Below, one piece after another: positions 16,216-20,007 of a stretch of 20,007 bases of DNA; position 1 is the stretch's first letter; every line of letters begins with the position of its first letter. The translations under genes were made by a program, and so were the position numbers. The notes below the pieces were generated by a model, which saw nothing but the letters and a program-made list of their open reading frames with translations, ran no database searches and was not told the DNA's origin. The stretch is from JBMYQA01 sp049600855 (GTDB taxonomy: Bacteria > Bacteroidota > Bacteroidia > Cytophagales > Flammeovirgaceae): contig JBMYQA010000093.1 of assembly GCA_049600855.1 (NCBI GenBank), forward strand, positions 1 to 20,007. Reading direction: 5' to 3'.

Positions 16216-16246
16216 TCTGTTTTAAAAACCTTAATGAATAAGTTTG
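16216..16246 (+). promoter_or_regulatory. Candidate promoter for the TfoX-N gene
   Basis: TCTG (16216-16219), 19 bases, then TAAGTTTG (16239-16246) fit the Bacteroidota promoter pattern with one mismatch in the -33 box. Transcription would begin near 16253 and the leader of about 195 bases would contain the nested hairpin. Confidence 0.4.
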
Positions 16247-16360
16247 AAATATTGTGCCTGTAGTTGGGTGTCCGCTATTTAAGCCCGTTTTTTTTACCTA
16301 AATTCAACGCTTGAACTGCTACGATATAGTAATAAATCTAAAAAACTAAATTACTAACCA

Positions 16361-16422
16361 GCAAGGTCTCACTTTGTAAAAAATGCTTGCTATTCTGCAA
16401 GAAAATGACAAAGTGAGATTGC
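16361..16422. repeat. Nested inverted repeats upstream of the TfoX-N gene
   Basis: TCTCACTTTGT (16367-16377) and ACAAAGTGAGA (16408-16418) are exact reverse complements. Beyond a 2-base bulge, GCAA (16361-16364) pairs with TTGC (16419-16422). Inside the loop a second hairpin, CTTGC (16386-16390) with GCAAG (16397-16401), forms around a 6-base loop. The element ends 27 bases before the ATG at 16450. It lies between divergent genes, so it is not a terminator of a neighbouring gene. Confidence 0.7.
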
Positions 16423-16449
16423 TGATCACTAACTCTAAAATAAGCTCAA

Positions 16450-16782
16450 ATGGCTTCAAATCAATCTTTTGTGGACTATGCAGTAGGGCAATTAAATGCT
16501 CATGGTGAAGTAATCGCCAAGAAAATGTTTGGAGAGTACGGCTTATATTTTGAAGGGAAGTTTTTTGCACTCATTTGTGACAATAAACTATTCATCAAGC
16601 CAACAGCTGCGGGAAAGGCATACCTCAAAAATCCTGTTGAAGCAGTTCCTTATGCTGGAGCTAAGCCACGCTATCTCATAGAAGAGCAATTAGAAGATCG
16701 CGCTTGGCTCAGCGAGTTGGCGCGAATTACGGCAGCAGCATTGCCCGAACCGAGGCCGAAAAAGAAGAAAACCAAGAAGTGA
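16450..16782 (+). CDS. TfoX/Sxy N-terminal domain protein
   Basis: The 110-residue protein consists of one TfoX-N domain (residues 5-95) and a basic tail, PRPKKKKTKK. Family signatures are KKMFGEYGLYFEGKFFALI at 24-42, then KLFIKPT and PYAGAKPRYLIEE. In Gammaproteobacteria the longer Sxy/TfoX activates competence genes with CRP. Stand-alone N-domain proteins in Bacteroidota have no established role, so a competence function should not be assumed. The Lys-rich tail may bind nucleic acid (inference). The gene is alone, divergent from the dehydrogenase gene. Confidence 0.88.
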   Translation: MASNQSFVDYAVGQLNAHGEVIAKKMFGEYGLYFEGKFFALICDNKLFIKPTAAGKAYLKNPVEAVPYAGAKPRYLIEEQLEDRAWLSELARITAAALPEPRPKKKKTKK

Positions 16783-17004
16783 TTGGTTCCAAGATAAAAT
16801 AAACCACAACAAATCTCTTTCCTATTTATCCAATAAGTTCTTCACAGAATCCAAGCTTCTATACTTTTTTACATGGAAATTATCATTCTACCTCAGTTTC
16901 AGTTACTTTTATACTAAAGATTTCGGAAATTTTCATTTCAAACAGTCTCTAAGTAGATACACTAATTTTTTTGACTGGCGGTATAGTTGTACGAACCTAA
17001 ATTT

Positions 17005-20000
17005 ATGGCAAAGGCGAACACGATTACTTCAACAAACATCAAAGGGCCTCATTACCTAAGCATTATTTTATTTTCATTGCTCAGCTTGTCTATGGCAGGC
17101 CTAATGGCTTGGAAGCAATATCAAGAATACATCGCAGAAACAACTCCTGAAACTTTTCAGTGGCTGTTGGTGGCTGGCATATGCGCTTTGGGGTCGTTGA
17201 TTTTGGTTTTATGGGTAATCGTAGTTTTGATGATCAAAGTGGTTCGATTGCGGAAAATTAGAACAGCACATGAAGGTGATATCCAATATTTACGGGGAGA
17301 GCTGCAAACGGGAATGCGGGAGTTGGAAATTCAGCAAGACATGCAACAAACCTTGTTGGAAAATGATTCTTCTCAACACATGCTGGAATTAGCCAGAGAG
17401 CTGTTGCGTGCACAAAATATCAGTTTTTGGCGCATTAGAGATGAGCAGTTAGCGTGTTTGAATGCCCTCAAAGAATCGAAAGGAGCGTATGAACGCGGTG
17501 CGGTAATTCACTCCACGCAATACCCAACGCTGTTTCGTATGCTGTTAGCAAATGAATGCGTTCAATATCCGGAAGCCATTGCCCCCGCACAAACAGATGA
17601 GGTTGAGCCTAAAAATACATTAGGCAATTTATTGCACTACATCGAAAATAATCAGATTCAGGCTTTACTCATTATTCCCGTAGAAATTGATGGTCAAGTT
17701 GCTGGAGCCGCATGGTTCGAACACCGAGAAGTAAAACGGCAATGGACAATACGCGATAAAAATCAAGCGCATTTTGTAGCATCAATTGTGCGCATGCAGT
17801 TTTATAAAAAATTGCAGAAAGGGATTATCAATGAACTATCCGAAGTATTACATCAATTCGATAACTTCCGAAACAATGCGCATTTTGGAATGTGTTGGTT
17901 CCAACTGACTACGCCTTTGTCGCTCGACCAAGAAAACATATCCTTAGCAACAACTATTGGTGAACAAGCGGTGCTAGAAGAAGCCAATCATGAAGCTACT
18001 AAGCAGTTTTTAAGAGACGATATGCCATTTTTGGGAAGCCCATTACAGTCGTACTTACCCGAAGGATTACTGACAACATTTGTAGAAAATAAGCTGCAAG
18101 TGAATAATTATGAATGGGAATACCAGCATCATGGTGTACGCAAAGTACTCATGATGAGTCTGCATGGAATTCGGATACATGGCGAATTGGTAGGCATTTG
18201 GTTGGTCTCAAACGACATTACGCAAATCAAAGCGAAAGAATGGGAAACCACGACATTGCTAAACAAGACCACAGGCATCTTCACCTTGGTCGATCAAGAT
18301 GCCCAGATCATATCTGATAGTAATAGCATTCATCAATTGGGTTATGAATTGCATGAACGAGTGGGTAAAAACTTATTAGACTACATTTATCCTCCCGATG
18401 TCGCAAAAGTAGAACAAGTACTTCAAGAAATTAAACGTGGACCAAATACAGAGGGAGAGCTCGCTGCCATCCGCATGCTAGACCAAACAGGGTTATGGCG
18501 GTATTTCCGAGTCTATTTCAAGAATTTAGTGCATGAGAACCATGCAGATGGAATCTTAATCGAAATGCATGATGTGGAGTTACAAGTGAAGGAAACAAGG
18601 GCAAAAGACGAAAAATTAGCGTTTTTAGATGCCTTGATTAAGCATGGAGATGAAGTAATTATGGTATTAGATGTTGATGGGGCTATCATTTACGAATCTC
18701 ATAATTCGAAACGAATGATTGGCTACACCGCAGAAGAGCGCATTGGAAAATTTGGTTTTGAGTTCATTCATCAAACCGATATGGAGGCCTTGGAAAAGGC
18801 TTTTGTGAAATTGAAAGCGGGGAAAATTACAGCACATCGACAGGATATTCAGTTTTTACATCGAGATGGGCAGTGGCGAGATATGGAGTTTTACATGACC
18901 AAAAATGAGGCCGCACAATATGTGGCTAGAATTAAAGATATTGGTCAAACCAAAAAGGCTGAAGTGATGAGTGCTAATCGTGAAGCATTATTACAAACCT
19001 TCTTAAAAGCTTCGAATAAATTGTATGTATTAACGAATAGCAGAGGCAAAATTAAGTATGCCAGTGGCGACTTTATGGGGATGTTAGGCATACCAGCCGA
19101 GCAACTCATTGGGAGTCACTTGAGTAAATTGATTCTGACAAACGAGCGGGAAGCCTTAGCCCATAATTTGGACAGGTTAGTTCAAAATCAGAAAGCTCAA
19201 GTACATATGTATTTACATTTGCCTGCTGCCAACGATGAACTGAAATACTTCGCTCTAAAAAGTCATGGGCACTTACTCGAAAAAGCTTACACGGGATTGC
19301 TGCTTGAATTAGAGCTGATTCAATTAGACGATGAAGCGGATACCAATCTATCCTTAAAAGCTGAATTTTTTCAATCATTAGCAAACTCATTTCCAAGTCC
19401 CCTGTTGTTTCTTGATCAGCAACATGTAGTGAAATTTGCCAACTCAGCTAGTGTATCCCTTTTAGGAAAACCATTGACAGGCAATTTCCTAGATTTGATC
19501 ATAGATACAGAGCAAGAACAAATTACAAATTGGCTTGAGACTAGGCAACCTCAGGCACTTGAAGTCTCATTTAAGGGCGAAAGTCAGGATCGCGCCAAAC
19601 GAAAAGCTCAGCTATTTGAACTGAAAGGCAGTAAGTTGAAGGGTACTTTAATCTACATTCGGGCAAAAAGTACAGAAGAAGAACAGGAACTTCGCAAGGC
19701 TTATCAATTGATTGATACGCTACAAGAAGACATCAGTACGTTAAAGCAAGAGTTGGCCAATGTAGAAACGCATGAGCTGTTACAAGAGAAGTTGAATGCT
19801 TATCGGAGACAATTGACTGAATTACTGGACGAAGGCAGTAGTAAGCAACAAGAAATTGATCGCTACGCGGCACAGGAACAAGAATTAGCAGCTCAACTTA
19901 AGGCATTTGCTGGATTAGAAGAGCCTGCCGAGGCATTGGCAACACGGGTAAACACACTCGTTGAACTGATTCGGAAATATCAAGAAATTAGTACTGAGGC

Positions 20001-20007
20001 GGACCTG
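17005..20007 (+). CDS. Membrane-anchored GAF/multi-PAS sensor protein (partial, runs off window end)
   Basis: An open frame of 1001 codons starts at ATG 17005 and has no stop before the window ends. Residues 17-36 and 53-80 are two membrane helices joined by a short loop of about 16 residues, so there is no sizeable periplasmic sensor. A coiled linker (81-130) leads to a GAF-like domain at about 130-270. PAS or PAS-like domains follow at about 275-413, 417-530, 545-652, 662-775 and 785-890. The clearest are the third and second: VLDVDGAIIYESHNSKRMIG and LGYELHERVGKNLLDYIYPPD. Residues 890-975 form a Gln/Glu-rich coiled coil (EEEQELRKAYQLIDTLQEDI). The output domain, perhaps a histidine kinase, phosphatase or cyclase, lies outside the window. 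Intracellular sensing of a ligand or redox state is inferred. The 222 bases before it show no clear promoter or gene. Confidence 0.85.
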   Translation, partial: MAKANTITSTNIKGPHYLSIILFSLLSLSMAGLMAWKQYQEYIAETTPETFQWLLVAGICALGSLILVLWVIVVLMIKVVRLRKIRTAHEGDIQYLRGELQTGMRELEIQQDMQQTLLENDSSQHMLELARELLRAQNISFWRIRDEQLACLNALKESKGAYERGAVIHSTQYPTLFRMLLANECVQYPEAIAPAQTDEVEPKNTLGNLLHYIENNQIQALLIIPVEIDGQVAGAAWFEHREVKRQWTIRDKNQAHFVASIVRMQFYKKLQKGIINELSEVLHQFDNFRNNAHFGMCWFQLTTPLSLDQENISLATTIGEQAVLEEANHEATKQFLRDDMPFLGSPLQSYLPEGLLTTFVENKLQVNNYEWEYQHHGVRKVLMMSLHGIRIHGELVGIWLVSNDITQIKAKEWETTTLLNKTTGIFTLVDQDAQIISDSNSIHQLGYELHERVGKNLLDYIYPPDVAKVEQVLQEIKRGPNTEGELAAIRMLDQTGLWRYFRVYFKNLVHENHADGILIEMHDVELQVKETRAKDEKLAFLDALIKHGDEVIMVLDVDGAIIYESHNSKRMIGYTAEERIGKFGFEFIHQTDMEALEKAFVKLKAGKITAHRQDIQFLHRDGQWRDMEFYMTKNEAAQYVARIKDIGQTKKAEVMSANREALLQTFLKASNKLYVLTNSRGKIKYASGDFMGMLGIPAEQLIGSHLSKLILTNEREALAHNLDRLVQNQKAQVHMYLHLPAANDELKYFALKSHGHLLEKAYTGLLLELELIQLDDEADTNLSLKAEFFQSLANSFPSPLLFLDQQHVVKFANSASVSLLGKPLTGNFLDLIIDTEQEQITNWLETRQPQALEVSFKGESQDRAKRKAQLFELKGSKLKGTLIYIRAKSTEEEQELRKAYQLIDTLQEDISTLKQELANVETHELLQEKLNAYRRQLTELLDEGSSKQQEIDRYAAQEQELAAQLKAFAGLEEPAEALATRVNTLVELIRKYQEISTEADL

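Noticed and set aside
16450..16782. Competence regulator (full Sxy/TfoX)
   Set aside because: Only the N-terminal domain is present, and no CRP-type or competence gene is nearby.
16970..16989. TTTG and TATAGTTG as a promoter for the PAS sensor gene
   Set aside because: The spacing of 8 bases is far too short for the known promoter pattern.

Overview
The window looks like chromosomal DNA of a Bacteroidota bacterium, probably of the Cytophagia/Cytophagales kind. The grounds are the AT-rich composition, start codons without clear Shine-Dalgarno sequences, several upstream boxes fitting the Bacteroidota promoter pattern (TTTG-like -33, TAnnTTTG -7), and the gene families present (caspase-fold plus TPR protein, ScfR-type XRE regulator, fused beta-oxidation enzyme, YdeI and TfoX-N proteins, large PAS/GAF sensor). 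The genus cannot be fixed from sequence reading alone. No phage, transposon, CRISPR array or toxin-antitoxin pair is visible. Most genes stand alone or in pairs.

Layout. Bases 1-217 are a leader with a good candidate promoter. Bases 218-2941 (+) encode a 907-residue caspase-fold protein with TPRs, a long Lys/Glu/Pro-rich linker and four copies of a 40-residue W-A-N-Y repeat; its catalytic Cys position is Tyr. A bidirectional terminator separates it from convergent asd (3005-4012, -), aspartate-semialdehyde dehydrogenase. A 602-base gene-free stretch with divergent control signals precedes rnr (4615-6789, +), RNase R. A perfect 18-bp stem separates rnr from a convergent ScfR/RamB-type regulator (6854-8338, -, TTG start), preceded on its own strand by a UbiA-family membrane prenyltransferase (8570-9448, -). 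A YdeI-family protein (9598-10248, +) diverges from it, followed by tRNA-Phe(GAA) with its terminator. A FadJ/FadB-type beta-oxidation enzyme (10612-12762, -) follows, ending at a 16-bp imperfect stem. Then come a Tat-signal threonine aldolase-like PLP protein and a macro-domain protein (13002-14711, +, likely one operon). A convergent ALDH8-type aldehyde dehydrogenase (14714-16153, -) lies two bases away. A nested hairpin precedes a TfoX-N protein (16450-16782, +). The last 3 kb hold a large membrane-bound GAF/PAS sensor (from 17005, +) that runs off the window end.

How the genes may work together. There is no single obvious pathway. A metabolic thread can be drawn: the ScfR-type regulator belongs to a family that responds to short-chain acyl-CoAs, the fused hydratase/dehydrogenase produces acetyl-CoA and short acyl-CoAs, and the ALDH8-type enzyme resembles those of tryptophan/aminomuconate breakdown. 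Co-regulation is inference only. The most unusual items are the pseudo-caspase with its repeat array, the apparently exported threonine aldolase-like enzyme, the nested hairpin before the TfoX-N gene, and a three-fold TTAGCGAA repeat in the regulator's control region.
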